Shown: positions 38,724-46,346, counted from the first letter of the stretch. The stretch is DNA of 64,000 nt from a virus (IMGVR_UViG_3300032954_000001:1-64000), one strand, 5' to 3'. Notes: generated by a model from the sequence alone, not told the origin. Numbers and translations are program-made.

Positions 38724-38999
38724 ATGATACCAGCGTGTGTGACATGCACCGATTGCGGGTTCGCACCATACGGGATGTACATGGTGACGAACGAGCTTTG
38801 GGCAGCGGCGGGACTGAAGCGTGACGATAACGTTTGTCCTCTCTGTCTGGAGAAGCGTATCGGGCGACCGCTGACACAAGAGGATTTTACGCCGTTCCCG
38901 TGCAATAGGATCATCCGAGCCCACGGGGTTCAGGCGCACATTGATTTTTGGAAGCCTTTAATAGAGGAAGATTATCGTGAACGACACATTGGTACTTGA
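38724..38999 (+). CDS. Zinc protein, 91 aa
   Basis: CVTCTDCGFAPYGMYMVTNELW...DNVCPLCLEKRIGRPLTQEDF: I know this layout (MV-x-ELW, CLxCLE-R-GR-L-DF) from many phages and actinobacteria as an uncharacterised zinc protein. Confidence 0.65.
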   Translation: MIPACVTCTDCGFAPYGMYMVTNELWAAAGLKRDDNVCPLCLEKRIGRPLTQEDFTPFPCNRIIRAHGVQAHIDFWKPLIEEDYRERHIGT

Positions 39000-39522
39000 C
39001 ATGAACTGGCAGCCTGTCGGCTTCTGCTCTTGGCAGAACGCCGTGAAGCTCTGGTACGAAGGGCGTGCTCAGGTCATCAAGGAAGACGAGGCGGGCCGCG
39101 TGCTGCGTTCTCCATCTTTCACGATGGGTATGCCGCGAGTCATTGTCGTTCGTAACGCTTGGACTCGTCGTCGCCGTCAGGCTGTGCCGTTCAGCCGTCG
39201 CAACATTGCTGTTCGTGACGACTCGACGTGCCAGTATTGCGGCAAGATACTGCACACCCACCAGTACACGCTGGATCACGTACTGCCGCGTTCGCAGGGT
39301 GGTGTGTCGTCTTGGACGAACCTTGTTCTGGCTTGCATCCGTTGCAACAAGTACAAGGCCGGACAGACGCCGGAGCAGGCAGGCATGACTCTGTTGAAGA
39401 AGCCTGTCGAACCGAAGTCCGATGATCCGAAGTACAACTTCAAGCTGCACATCCGCCACGTCCGTGCCGAGTGGAAGGAATGGTCAAGCTGGCTCTACTG
39501 GAACATCGAATTGGATCGTTAA
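38977..39522 (+). CDS. HNH endonuclease, 181 aa
   Basis: GTG start after GAGGAAG. The N-terminal LVLDMNWQPVGFCSWQNAVKLWYEGRAQVI domain, then CQYCGKILH..YTLDHVLPRSQGG, WTNLVLACIRCNKYKAGQTPEQAG: complete HNH with zinc Cys pairs, as in the HNH_5/McrA-like group. Probably a homing endonuclease; overlaps the GIY-YIG gene (TAATG). Confidence 0.85.
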   Translation: MNDTLVLDMNWQPVGFCSWQNAVKLWYEGRAQVIKEDEAGRVLRSPSFTMGMPRVIVVRNAWTRRRRQAVPFSRRNIAVRDDSTCQYCGKILHTHQYTLDHVLPRSQGGVSSWTNLVLACIRCNKYKAGQTPEQAGMTLLKKPVEPKSDDPKYNFKLHIRHVRAEWKEWSSWLYWNIELDR

Positions 39523-40130
39523 TGCTGCACACCGTCTACAAAACGGTTTGCCTGCTAAACGGCAAATTCTATGTTGGGTATCACAAAACTAAAGACCCGT
39601 CCGATGGATACCTCGGCTCCGGCACGTACATCCGCCGAGCAGTTCGTAAACACGGACGGGTAAATTTTAGAAAAGAAGTGCTTTTCATCTTTCCGGATGT
39701 TGAATCCGCGATGGAGAAGGAAAAAGAACTGGTTGAGTTGCATCGCACTAACCCGCTTTGCATGAATCTGAAAGACGGTGGGCTCAACGGGAAGATGCCG
39801 CCTCATGTCGGGCAAGCAGTAGCGGCAGCCAACCGAAAACGGGTTGGATGGCATCATACAGAGGATGCCCGAAACCGGATGCGAGCGTCCGGCAAAAAGG
39901 TGAAGACGCCACGAGGCGGTTGGAACAAAGGACGAGCGTGGTCGGCTGACGTGCGGGAAAAAATCAGTGAGGCGACTGGTGATCGTTCCGGTACAAGGAA
40001 TCCGAATTTCGGAAATAAAGGCTTGAAGAACCCGCTGTTTGGGACGATCCGGTCGCAGGAAACACGAGATCGCATAGCCGCTGCGCAGCGTGCGCGGTGG
40101 GCGCGGAGGAAAAATGGAATTAACGGGTAA
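39522..40130 (+). CDS. GIY-YIG homing endonuclease (Seg-like)
   Basis: Catalytic N-terminal domain with VYKTVCLLNGKFYVGYHKT (GIY..YIG as VY..YVG), YLGSGTYIRRAVRKHG and EKELV; the C-terminal half has NUMOD3-type DNA-binding repeats (HTEDARNRM, NPNFGNKGLKNPLFG, SQETRDRI). 202 aa. Mobile intronless endonuclease type. Confidence 0.88.
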   Translation: MLHTVYKTVCLLNGKFYVGYHKTKDPSDGYLGSGTYIRRAVRKHGRVNFRKEVLFIFPDVESAMEKEKELVELHRTNPLCMNLKDGGLNGKMPPHVGQAVAAANRKRVGWHHTEDARNRMRASGKKVKTPRGGWNKGRAWSADVREKISEATGDRSGTRNPNFGNKGLKNPLFGTIRSQETRDRIAAAQRARWARRKNGING

Positions 40131-40476
40131 GTATCGCATAATTCGAGAGAATGCCGTGGTAGGTGAGGCTGAGGTAGGACCTGATGGTTCAATCACTGCA
40201 ATCTACCGACCTTCTGAGAAGTGTGTGTATCATGGGAAGGGCAGCGTTCAATACGGCGGCGTACAACCCGGTCCTGTAAATGGTACGGTGAATTTCGCCA
40301 TCCAATTCGGAAGTCAACTTCCTGTGGGCGGTCCGGGAACAAAATTCGGATTCTCGTTTAACGGCAACAAAGCGGCTGATGGGTCGCTGGCGTTGCAGGG
40401 GCACCTGAGCCCGGTTGCCCCCGCGTTCCGGCAAGTTTATAAGTTTTCGGCTGAAAAAGAGGCGACCGATGGGTAA
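40114..40476 (+). CDS. Unknown beta-rich protein, 120 aa
   Basis: GGAGG before ATG 40114, inside the end of the GIY-YIG gene. Beta strands with many Gly; unknown. Confidence 0.6.
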   Translation: MELTGKYRIIRENAVVGEAEVGPDGSITAIYRPSEKCVYHGKGSVQYGGVQPGPVNGTVNFAIQFGSQLPVGGPGTKFGFSFNGNKAADGSLALQGHLSPVAPAFRQVYKFSAEKEATDG

Positions 40477-40876
40477 CGATTTCATTTGGGCACCGAAAAC
40501 CGGACTTAGCAGTCTGTTCACCTTAGAGTGTTTCTATTGCGGCATCGAGCTTAAAACTGATGATTTGAGCAAGAAATACGCAAATGATGGGGCTACGGTG
40601 GACCACAAAGACCCCGTGAGCAAATTCGGGTCTGAGTTGCCAAGCAATAAAGTGGATGCCTGTCGAAAATGTAACTCGGAGAAGAATGATCGTAGTCTCG
40701 AAGACTACCGTCAATGGCTCATTGTTCAAAATGAATTGAACACGGAAAAACCCGCAATGATTATGGGGCTTCTGGGTTGCTGGACTAGCGGTCAGTTGCG
40801 TCGTAATCCAAGCCCAATGGCTGTTCTATTCGGGATGGAGTGGTTGTTCCCCGGAGAACTGAAAGGGAAAGTATGA
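40469..40876 (+). CDS. HNH endonuclease, 135 aa
   Basis: CFYCGIEL, ATVDHKDPVSKFG, NKVDACRKCNSEKNDRSLEDY: compact HNH domain with both Cys pairs, then an unknown C terminus. Overlaps both neighbours. Confidence 0.78.
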   Translation: MGNDFIWAPKTGLSSLFTLECFYCGIELKTDDLSKKYANDGATVDHKDPVSKFGSELPSNKVDACRKCNSEKNDRSLEDYRQWLIVQNELNTEKPAMIMGLLGCWTSGQLRRNPSPMAVLFGMEWLFPGELKGKV

Positions 40877-41205
40877 ACGTCAAGCGTTGTTGTGGGTGTG
40901 GGCTTGTAACATCTCGGATCGGACCGAACAGCTTTCGAACAACGATCAACCCACTTCAGCTTGTGGGAATTACCGACGAGCATTGGGCTTCGGGCACCTG
41001 TCCTGTTTGTTATACCCCCACATTGAAAGACGGAGCAGGAATAACGATTCGTTTGGTCGGCAACTCCCTTTATGAGGTTGTGGGACAAAATAAAACTCTT
41101 GATCGAAATGAACTCGTTACGTACCTGTGGGAGCAAGGTCTGAGTGCGCGAGAAACGGCTACCGTTTCTGGTATGATCCACGGGTATCACGAAGCAACGT
41201 TTTAA
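40873..41205 (+). CDS. Zinc-ribbon protein, 110 aa
   Basis: CCGCGLVTS and CPVCYTP give one ribbon; the C terminus (YLWEQGLSARETATVSGMIHGYHE) looks like a helix-turn-helix. A DNA-binding role is possible. Confidence 0.6.
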   Translation: MNVKRCCGCGLVTSRIGPNSFRTTINPLQLVGITDEHWASGTCPVCYTPTLKDGAGITIRLVGNSLYEVVGQNKTLDRNELVTYLWEQGLSARETATVSGMIHGYHEATF

Positions 41206-41210
41206 CGGTA

Positions 41211-41249
41211 TTCCCGCACGGTAACATTCACCGTGTGATCGTGCGGGAA
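41211..41249 (+). promoter_or_regulatory. Hairpin with two alternative pairings
   Basis: TTCCCGCACG (41211-41220) pairs with CGTGCGGGAA (41240-41249), and the overlapping CACGGT (41217-41222) can instead pair with ACCGTG (41230-41235). Lies between two genes; a switch or attenuator is possible. Confidence 0.45.
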
Positions 41250-41274
41250 ACCTGATTTGTTACCGGACGGGAAT

Positions 41275-41508
41275 ATGCCACACGTGCAGGGTTGCTTGTT
41301 TTGTTTGCTGGAAAAGCTAACTGTGATCTTCGGCTTCGCGGCAATAGGGCTGGTGTGCATCTTCGGGATGCTGGTGGACGCGGTTCATTTTCGCTTCCTG
41401 ATGGCAGCCAAGGATTTGATCGGTTATTTCATCGCTATAGTAGGGATCAGCGTGGTACCGAAAATGATAGATCGGTTTCACGGTTTACTGGATCAGTGGG
41501 GATTATGA
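41275..41508 (+). CDS. Small membrane protein, 77 aa
   Basis: Two helices (VIFGFAAIGLVCIFGMLV; DLIGYFIAIVGISVV). GACGGG upstream of ATG 41275. Confidence 0.6.
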   Translation: MPHVQGCLFCLLEKLTVIFGFAAIGLVCIFGMLVDAVHFRFLMAAKDLIGYFIAIVGISVVPKMIDRFHGLLDQWGL

Positions 41509-41699
41509 AGGTCAACCATCAACGCGGGTATCGGGACGAGCGGGATTACAATGCAATCCTGCGTGGTGGTTGCTGGACATGCGGAAAGCATGGAGCCGCG
41601 AGAAACAGACGCGGTCGCAAGAAGTTTTTCAACTCTCGTGAGCGATTCCGGACGCACATGGAAACTCGGAAGCTTGCGAAAGATGGTGTGGTAGAGTAG
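41505..41699 (+). CDS. Basic Cys protein, 64 aa
   Basis: Overlaps the preceding stop. CWTCGKHGAARNRRGRKKFF is strongly basic and may bind nucleic acid. Ends four bases before a tRNA. Confidence 0.55.
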   Translation: MKVNHQRGYRDERDYNAILRGGCWTCGKHGAARNRRGRKKFFNSRERFRTHMETRKLAKDGVVE

Positions 41700-41703
41700 G
41701 ATT

Positions 41704-41779
41704 GACCCCGTAGCTCAGATGGAAGAGCGGTGCGGTCCTAACGCACAGGTCGAGAGTTCGAATCTCTCCGGGGTCTCCA
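41704..41779 (+). tRNA. tRNA-Arg(CCT)
   Basis: Acceptor GACCCCG/CGGGGTC, D stem GCTC/GAGC, anticodon GTGCG/CGCAC with loop GTCCTAA, T arm GAGAG/CTCTC, discriminator T, CCA encoded. Reads AGG. Confidence 0.93.
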
Positions 41780-41783
41780 AGTT

Positions 41784-41939
41784 ATGAACTGGATGTGGCT
41801 TTGCAGGATTGGTTTTCACGATTGGGTGTATTCAGTGTTTCGTCCTGTTGCACCTGAATGTGGTGGTGCCGTACCTTGCTACTACGAGAAACGCTGTGAG
41901 CGTTGCGGTCTCGAAGAGAAGGGCGAGGGTTGGTTTTAG
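41784..41939 (+). CDS. Small Cys/His protein, 51 aa
   Basis: MNWMWLCRIGFHDWVYS...CERCGLEEK: the C-x2-G-x-H-x-W ... CxxCG layout seen in many phage microproteins; zinc binding likely. Confidence 0.6.
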   Translation: MNWMWLCRIGFHDWVYSVFRPVAPECGGAVPCYYEKRCERCGLEEKGEGWF

Positions 41940-41946
41940 GGGGCGT

Positions 41947-42165
41947 ATGCCTACTTTGGTGATTGAGTTCAATCGCAAGATGAATGACATCCTCCAGCAG
42001 ATGGCGGATGAGAAGGGCACGACCAAGGTAGATATCATCCGGCGTGCCGTGGCGTTGTACAAGTACCTGACTAACGAACTAGCCTGTCGCCGTAAGGGTG
42101 ACACGCCGAAGAAGTTGGTCATTCGCCGGGGCGATCTGATCTTGAAAGAAGTCGTATTGCCGTGA
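41947..42165 (+). CDS. Ribbon-helix-helix regulator-like protein, 72 aa
   Basis: GGGGG Shine-Dalgarno before ATG 41947. TLVIEFNRKMNDILQQMADEKGTTKVDIIRRAVALYKYL is the strand-helix-helix of CopG/Arc-type repressors (RRAVALY). Probably a DNA-binding dimer; its target may be a nearby palindrome such as 38541, though that is a guess. Confidence 0.7.
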   Translation: MPTLVIEFNRKMNDILQQMADEKGTTKVDIIRRAVALYKYLTNELACRRKGDTPKKLVIRRGDLILKEVVLP

Positions 42166-42347
42166 GTCTTGAGTGCAGTGAGTGCGAACGCGATCTGCGC
42201 GGTCCTCATGCTGAGGATTGCTCAAGATACACGCCGCCAAGGGCTTGCAAGTGGTGCCCTCATGATGAATACGACCATGATGAGGAAGATTGGTGCTGGA
42301 AATGCGGCACCTTCGGCCCGTGTAGATTCTTTGAACCAGCTTCCTGA
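42162..42347 (+). CDS. Cys-rich zinc protein, 61 aa
   Basis: GTG start overlapping the upstream stop. Eight Cys in pairs (CSECER, CKWCPHDEYDHD, CWKCGTFGPC), likely two zinc sites. Confidence 0.6.
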   Translation: MSLECSECERDLRGPHAEDCSRYTPPRACKWCPHDEYDHDEEDWCWKCGTFGPCRFFEPAS

Positions 42348-42348
42348 A

Positions 42349-42363
42349 CCCTTAAATAGGGGG
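42349..42363 (+). promoter_or_regulatory. Hairpin before ATG 42365
   Basis: CCCT 42349-42352 pairs with AGGG 42358-42361; AGGGGG is the Shine-Dalgarno. A smaller version of the hairpins at 25097 and 53062. Confidence 0.4.
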
Positions 42364-42364
42364 C

Positions 42365-42523
42365 ATGATGAAGCTGACGGAGTACGTGATTATCGCGGAA
42401 CCGTTCGATACCTCAGACCTGACCTCGACGTTCTATGAGTCGGGCATAGACGAGGAAGACGCTCTGAAACAGTTCCGCAAGAAGCACCCAACGATGCGGG
42501 TGCAGGAAGTTCGGGAGCGGTAA
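42365..42523 (+). CDS. Unknown small protein, 52 aa
   Basis: MMKLTEYVIIAEPFDTSD, then a helix and VQEVRER. Strong GGGGG upstream. Unknown. Confidence 0.6.
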   Translation: MMKLTEYVIIAEPFDTSDLTSTFYESGIDEEDALKQFRKKHPTMRVQEVRER

Positions 42524-42676
42524 ATGGGCAAAAGGAAGCCGCAACCAAAGATCAAGTTTGTGTGCAAGTTGTGCGGTAAAGATGCGCCGAAGGATGAAGC
42601 TCAGTCCAATGAAAATTGGACAGTAGTTAGTACGACCTGTCCATGCGGCGGCACCATGAAGATTGTTGTAGAATAA
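42524..42676 (+). CDS. Zinc-ribbon microprotein, 50 aa
   Basis: ATG follows the previous stop directly. CKLCG ... CPCGGTM forms a ribbon; basic N terminus. Ends six bases before tRNA-Gln. Confidence 0.6.
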   Translation: MGKRKPQPKIKFVCKLCGKDAPKDEAQSNENWTVVSTTCPCGGTMKIVVE

Positions 42677-42681
42677 AGTTT

Positions 42682-42755
42682 AGCCCTGTCGTTCAACGGT
42701 AGGACATCTGCCTCTGGAGCAGAGTATCGGGGTTCGAATCCCTGTGGGGCTGCCA
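42682..42755 (+). tRNA. tRNA-Gln(CTG), normal form
   Basis: Acceptor AGCCCTG/TGGGGCT, D stem GTTC/GGAC, anticodon TCTGC/GCAGA with loop CTCTGGA, CCA encoded. Counterpart of the long-arm copy at 36483. Confidence 0.9.
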
Positions 42756-42888
42756 AGTGTACTCATGGGGGAAGCGAGTCGCCCCGTCCTCATGGGCATT
42801 AGAGGCGGCAGTTATCGCTCACTGTCGGAGCGGCAAAACGTCAGGATGTAAACGTGACAGCCCGGAGAGACGGGCACTTAAAGAGACC
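42756..42888 (+). other. 133-bp spacer with hairpins
   Basis: No gene seen. Contains GCCCG-GAGAGA-CGGGC just before the small CDS at 42889 and other short inverted repeats. Function unknown. Confidence 0.4.
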
Positions 42889-42990
42889 ATGAACACTGCA
42901 ATCAATCTCGTCGCAATGGCCTGCTTCGTAGCGGGTATGGTCGTATTCTATCTTGCACTGACCTCCCTTCCCCTCAGACGAAAACGTTAA
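42889..42990 (+). CDS. Membrane microprotein, 33 aa
   Basis: One hydrophobic helix (LVAMACFVAGMVVFYLALT) and a basic tail PLRRKR. Plausible single-pass microprotein. Confidence 0.45.
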   Translation: MNTAINLVAMACFVAGMVVFYLALTSLPLRRKR

Positions 42991-43000
42991 CCACAAACGT

Positions 43001-43084
43001 GGGGGCGTAGTCGGGGGGCTCTTCTAAAGCCTTAGCCGTAAACCGGAACTGCGAATGCGAGTTCGAATCTCGCCGCCCCTTCCA
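43001..43084 (+). tRNA. tRNA-Arg(TCT)-like gene lacking a D arm
   Basis: Acceptor GGGGGCG/CGCCCCT, T arm GCGAG/CTCGC with TTCGAAT, CCA encoded. Anticodon stem GGGCT/AGCCT with loop CTTCTAA begins only about 8 nt after the acceptor, leaving no D arm, while 24 nt separate it from the T arm and can form a small hairpin. Would read AGA/AGG. Confidence 0.6.
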
Positions 43085-43095
43085 TATTTTTCTTT

Positions 43096-43170
43096 GGGAG
43101 TATCGTCTAATGTCAAGACCCCCGCCTTTTAAGCGGGCCGATCTCGGTTCGAATCCGGGTGCTCCCACCA
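43096..43170 (+). tRNA. tRNA-Lys(TTT), copy 1
   Basis: Acceptor GGGAGTA/TGCTCCC, anticodon CCCGC/GCGGG with loop CTTTTAA, T arm CTCGG/CCGGG, CCA encoded. Confidence 0.92.
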
Positions 43171-43172
43171 AT

Positions 43173-43246
43173 GGGGGCGTAGCTCAGCGTAGAGCAGCGG
43201 GCTTTTAACCCGAAGCGCGTGGAATCAATCCCCACCGCCCCCACCA
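43173..43246 (+). tRNA. tRNA-Lys(TTT), copy 2
   Basis: Acceptor GGGGGCG/CGCCCCC, D stem GCTC/GAGC, loop CTTTTAA, CCA encoded. The T loop is ATCAATC rather than TTC-A-x-T, so position 54 is A, and pair 53-61 is mismatched; otherwise complete. Confidence 0.82.
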
Positions 43247-43255
43247 AATCTCTGC

Positions 43256-43261
43256 TATAAT
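43256..43261 (+). promoter_or_regulatory. -10 box for a leaderless GTG start
   Basis: TATAAT ends six bases before GTG 43268, the same spacing as at 27687 and 53576. No -35 recognised; the region upstream is tRNA. Confidence 0.45.
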
Positions 43262-43267
43262 CCTTCC

Positions 43268-43666
43268 GTGACAATCTATCATCTCAGCGTCATGACATGG
43301 TGGGGCATGTGCCCCGGTGCCATCCATTATTTCGGCACTATCGACTCTCGCGATATGGAAATGAAGACCGTCCACATCGACGGCGACCACGATCTCTACT
43401 CCGAAGAAGCCGTCATCAAGGAAGCTCGCCGCTGGTTCCGCAAGAACGCCAAGCGTGGCGACATCATGCTGCTCGGCGGTGCTGCCTATCGCGATCCGCA
43501 GAAGGTTCTGTGCGGCCCGGCAGAGTTCAAGAAGAAAGGCAATGCCTTGTACGCCAAGGCTGAGGCGATTGATTTCTGGGAGAAAGATGAAGCCCGGATG
43601 CAGAAGCTTTCCGATCAATGGGACGTACTCATCGAAAAGTATGGGACAAGTCACAAGGCAAAATAG
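43268..43666 (+). CDS. Unknown protein, 132 aa
   Basis: GTG start without Shine-Dalgarno. Alpha/beta (TVHIDGDHDLYSEEAVIKEARRWF; GDIMLLGGAAY). Unknown. Confidence 0.6.
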   Translation: MTIYHLSVMTWWGMCPGAIHYFGTIDSRDMEMKTVHIDGDHDLYSEEAVIKEARRWFRKNAKRGDIMLLGGAAYRDPQKVLCGPAEFKKKGNALYAKAEAIDFWEKDEARMQKLSDQWDVLIEKYGTSHKAK

Positions 43667-43970
43667 AATATGGCTGTTCGGCTACTGTTGGAAGTATGCG
43701 GTCGCTCTGAACATGCTCAAAGGCTGGCGGATTTGGATGTGCTCGGAGACGCCCGACCCGGATGACGGATTCTACCATGCAGTCGTGGAGCGCGACGACG
43801 GGATGCTGTATGACGCGAGCGGTGTAGTTACGACCGAGGAATTGATGAAGCGTTACAAACGTCGGGAATGCTTCCTGTGCTACCCGCAGCAACACCACTA
43901 CTACCACACCGACATGGGAGCCGCGATCAACGATGCAGCACAGCAGTTGCAAAAGGTCGGTTTGTATTGA
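43641..43970 (+). CDS. Unknown protein, 109 aa
   Basis: ATG 43641 inside the end of the previous gene. Aromatic-rich, with ECFLCYPQQHHYYH near the C terminus. Unknown. Confidence 0.55.
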   Translation: MGQVTRQNRIWLFGYCWKYAVALNMLKGWRIWMCSETPDPDDGFYHAVVERDDGMLYDASGVVTTEELMKRYKRRECFLCYPQQHHYYHTDMGAAINDAAQQLQKVGLY

Positions 43971-43998
43971 CACTTTTTTACCGCTACCGGGTTATATA
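43967..43998 (+). promoter_or_regulatory. Sigma70-like promoter
   Basis: TTGACA at 43967-43972 and GTTATATAGT ending at 44000, spacer 18-19 bp. Followed by CAGGAGGG and ATG 44017. Confidence 0.6.
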
Positions 43999-44016
43999 GT
44001 CAGGAGGGTCTACCTC

Positions 44017-44469
44017 ATGAAGAAGTTAGCGTTGATTTTCGCAGTATTGATGGCATTTTCACTCCCCGCTCTGGCACAGCATCGCGGCAGTGGGGGTGGT
44101 GGGCACTGGGGCGGCGGACGTGAACCACACGAGCACACGCAGGCGATCCGTCAGAATCACCAAGCCTATCGCGGACATGGCAGCCCGGAAATTCGCGATC
44201 ACTGGGATGGTCGCCGCTTCGACCGCGCCTATTTCGGAGCCCACTGGGGCTACGGTCACCAGTTCTACTGGTATCACTGCCGCTGGTGGGGACCGCGTTT
44301 CGTGGTCGGCAGCCGCTTCTACTATGGCGGTGCGTGGTTTATGATCGTCGATCCGATTCCGGATTACTGGGGTGATGAGTATGTCTACATCGACGAGATC
44401 GACGGTATCTACTACCTTGTCAATCCGCTGTATCCCGGCACTCACATTGTAGTCAACGTCGTGTTCTAA
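44017..44469 (+). CDS. Secreted Gly/His/Tyr/Trp-rich protein, 150 aa
   Basis: Signal peptide MKKLALIFAVLMAFSLPALAQ, then a low-complexity Gly/His region and aromatic repeats (WGYGHQFYWYHCRWW), ending YYLVNPLYPGTHIVVNVVF. This type is common in Acidobacteriota secretomes to my knowledge, so it may be host-derived. Own promoter, strong AGGAGG and own terminator make it a single-gene unit. Confidence 0.75.
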   Translation: MKKLALIFAVLMAFSLPALAQHRGSGGGGHWGGGREPHEHTQAIRQNHQAYRGHGSPEIRDHWDGRRFDRAYFGAHWGYGHQFYWYHCRWWGPRFVVGSRFYYGGAWFMIVDPIPDYWGDEYVYIDEIDGIYYLVNPLYPGTHIVVNVVF

Positions 44470-44472
44470 AAT

Positions 44473-44500
44473 GAGGGGGAGAAATCCCCCTCTTCTCTTC
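44473..44500 (+). terminator. Rho-independent terminator
   Basis: GAGGGGG (44473-44479) pairs with CCCCCTC (44486-44492), AGAAAT loop, followed by TTCTCTTC. Confidence 0.7.
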
Positions 44501-44527
44501 CCAAAACGACGGCGGTCGAGGTATTAT
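44501..44527 (+). promoter_or_regulatory. Phage-type promoter for a leaderless mRNA
   Basis: CCAAA at 44501 and TATTAT at 44522, exactly 21 bp apart. ATG 44534 starts six bases after the -10 and has no Shine-Dalgarno. Confidence 0.6.
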
Positions 44528-44533
44528 TCCAAT

Positions 44534-44935
44534 ATGACTCGTCACCCTTCCGTCATCGATGTCCGCATCAAAAACTCCGAGAACAACACGTTCTACTATT
44601 TCGCCGCACGCGAAGATCGCTTGAAGGCGTTTTACCAATTCATCGTCGCCGACCGTAAGACCGTTCCCGGCCCATTCATTCCCGGCATCTCCGGGATGGC
44701 ACTGGAAGGAAGCAAGTGTCTTTTCACTAGCCAGTTCAACAAATTTCCATCCATGGACGTGTTGGCATGGCTTCGCGATCAGCAGAAGACTTACCTCGGC
44801 GAATACCCGAATCCGAAAATCGAAATCCCGGAGATCGAGAACGCACTGGAACGTTTCGGTCTGGTAACACCACAGTTGCATCAAGACGGCAGCGGGGAAG
44901 AGATCGTAGTGGAGCCTGCATCGAATGCTGAATGA
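44534..44935 (+). CDS. Unknown protein, 133 aa
   Basis: Soluble alpha/beta protein, MTRHPSVIDVRIKNSENN; first gene of a long operon. Unknown. Confidence 0.65.
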   Translation: MTRHPSVIDVRIKNSENNTFYYFAAREDRLKAFYQFIVADRKTVPGPFIPGISGMALEGSKCLFTSQFNKFPSMDVLAWLRDQQKTYLGEYPNPKIEIPEIENALERFGLVTPQLHQDGSGEEIVVEPASNAE

Positions 44936-45407
44936 GTTGTTGCAGAAGCTTCGACAGTTGAAGCGAGATTACATCGCTGGTAAGCTGTCCAAGCAGGAAG
45001 TCGTCGATCAGATGGGGCTGTTGCTGCGTCAACGCGGCATGATGGCTCCGGATGCCACGATGCATATCGAAGACTTGCCGGAGGAATTCTGGCTACCGTG
45101 CGACTGTATCCTGTGTCGTGCTGAGCGTGGCGAAGTGCCGCTGCCAGTAGACGCTGTCATGGAAGTCGAGGCTCTGCGTACCGCCTACCAGTTCGGGATG
45201 ATGAGTAAGGTGGAAGCCTTGATGAAGATTCAAGTCGTATTCCGGCGTCACGGTGTGAGTGAAGCCGATGCGACAGCTTATTGGAAAAATCCAATGAACA
45301 AGAGGACGCCACACGACGTTGAAATCAAGCCCATGTCCGACAGTGAGAAGGATTTCTTCGCCGGGTTGGAAAAACAGATGAAGGACGTTCCAAAGGATGA
45401 AAAATGA
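44925..45407 (+). CDS. Unknown protein, 160 aa
   Basis: Two similar helical segments (LKRDYIAGKLSKQEVVDQM.. and AYQFGMMSKVEALMKIQ), each a helix-turn-helix-like pair, separated by CDCILCRAE. May be an internal duplication. Unknown. Confidence 0.6.
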   Translation: MLNELLQKLRQLKRDYIAGKLSKQEVVDQMGLLLRQRGMMAPDATMHIEDLPEEFWLPCDCILCRAERGEVPLPVDAVMEVEALRTAYQFGMMSKVEALMKIQVVFRRHGVSEADATAYWKNPMNKRTPHDVEIKPMSDSEKDFFAGLEKQMKDVPKDEK

Positions 45408-45691
45408 CTAAAGGTGCTTTAGAAGTTCTCCGTGTAGCCTTACGAAATATCTGTGCTCTCCCACAACCGGATGGACACGACTGTGATGACGACATGGTAA
45501 TCGACACCCTGTCCAAGATGATCGGGGGCGAAATGTTTGGTTTTGAGGTTTGGGCTACCCAAGGTCAGGGTGGGGTTTTGGATGAGACCTACCCAACGTT
45601 CGAAGAAGCTTTGGCTCACGTGGAGCAGCACAAGGGTGATGCTTCCTTCGGTATTAAATACCCCAACGGCAACTGGCATAAATGGGCATGA
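45404..45691 (+). CDS. Unknown protein, 95 aa
   Basis: ATGA overlap. FEVWATQGQGGVLDETYPTFEEALAHVEQH looks like a small alpha/beta fold. Unknown. Confidence 0.6.
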   Translation: MTKGALEVLRVALRNICALPQPDGHDCDDDMVIDTLSKMIGGEMFGFEVWATQGQGGVLDETYPTFEEALAHVEQHKGDASFGIKYPNGNWHKWA

Positions 45692-45954
45692 GAATCGCCA
45701 AGATCAAGTTCAGCGAAGAGCAGGTTCGAATGATGGTCGATGGTAAGACCGTCGTTGTGCGTACCACCGAGGGCGAGATGCATCTGACCATGGATCAGAC
45801 TCGTGTTGAACTTCGCCGTGCCGCCGACAAGCTGAAGGACATCGGCAAAACCAAGACCGGGTTCGAAGACCTGTTCGGTGACGGTTTCGATTTTAACGGC
45901 AAGAGTGGCGGATTCAAAGACATCTTCAACGACATCATGGGTAAGAAGAAATGA
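45688..45954 (+). CDS. Unknown protein, 88 aa
   Basis: ATGA overlap. Beta hairpins then helix; C terminus Gly/Phe/Asp-rich (GFEDLFGDGFDFNGKSGGF). Unknown. Confidence 0.6.
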   Translation: MRIAKIKFSEEQVRMMVDGKTVVVRTTEGEMHLTMDQTRVELRRAADKLKDIGKTKTGFEDLFGDGFDFNGKSGGFKDIFNDIMGKKK

Positions 45955-46346
45955 ATCTCGGTTACGGACTAATCGAACGCAAGAAACGATACACGCTGGA
46001 GGAAGTTCTTGCGTGGAAATATCCGGGCTTCAAGATCAAAAAGACCTACAGCGAACGAGAAGTGCTGCGGATGAAGGGGATGCTGGGTGGAACCGGACTA
46101 TATGCTGGTGCCCTCATGATCTATGATGACTGCCCTACTGAAGTGGGACACATCATCGACCGTCAGCTTCGCAAGCACAACATGTCATTCAGTTTCCGGA
46201 AAGGTCAGCGTTCCAAGGTGGTTCAGCTTGATGACGCCAAGCCCTTGCCGACGAATTACTTTTTCATAGCAGAGAAGATCATCGGAGAGGCATACGATGA
46301 ATATTTACGACGAGAAGAACAACGGTCCGGTAACGGAAATCGCTGA
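45951..46346 (+). CDS. Unknown protein, 131 aa
   Basis: Basic alpha/beta protein. Overlaps the next gene by 50 bases. Unknown. Confidence 0.6.
   Translation: MNLGYGLIERKKRYTLEEVLAWKYPGFKIKKTYSEREVLRMKGMLGGTGLYAGALMIYDDCPTEVGHIIDRQLRKHNMSFSFRKGQRSKVVQLDDAKPLPTNYFFIAEKIIGEAYDEYLRREEQRSGNGNR

Noticed and set aside
37747-42856. GATGTAAACGTG occurring at 37747 and 42845, both after tRNAs and before GC hairpins
   Set aside because: A 12-base match is expected many times by chance in 64 kb; kept only as a curiosity.
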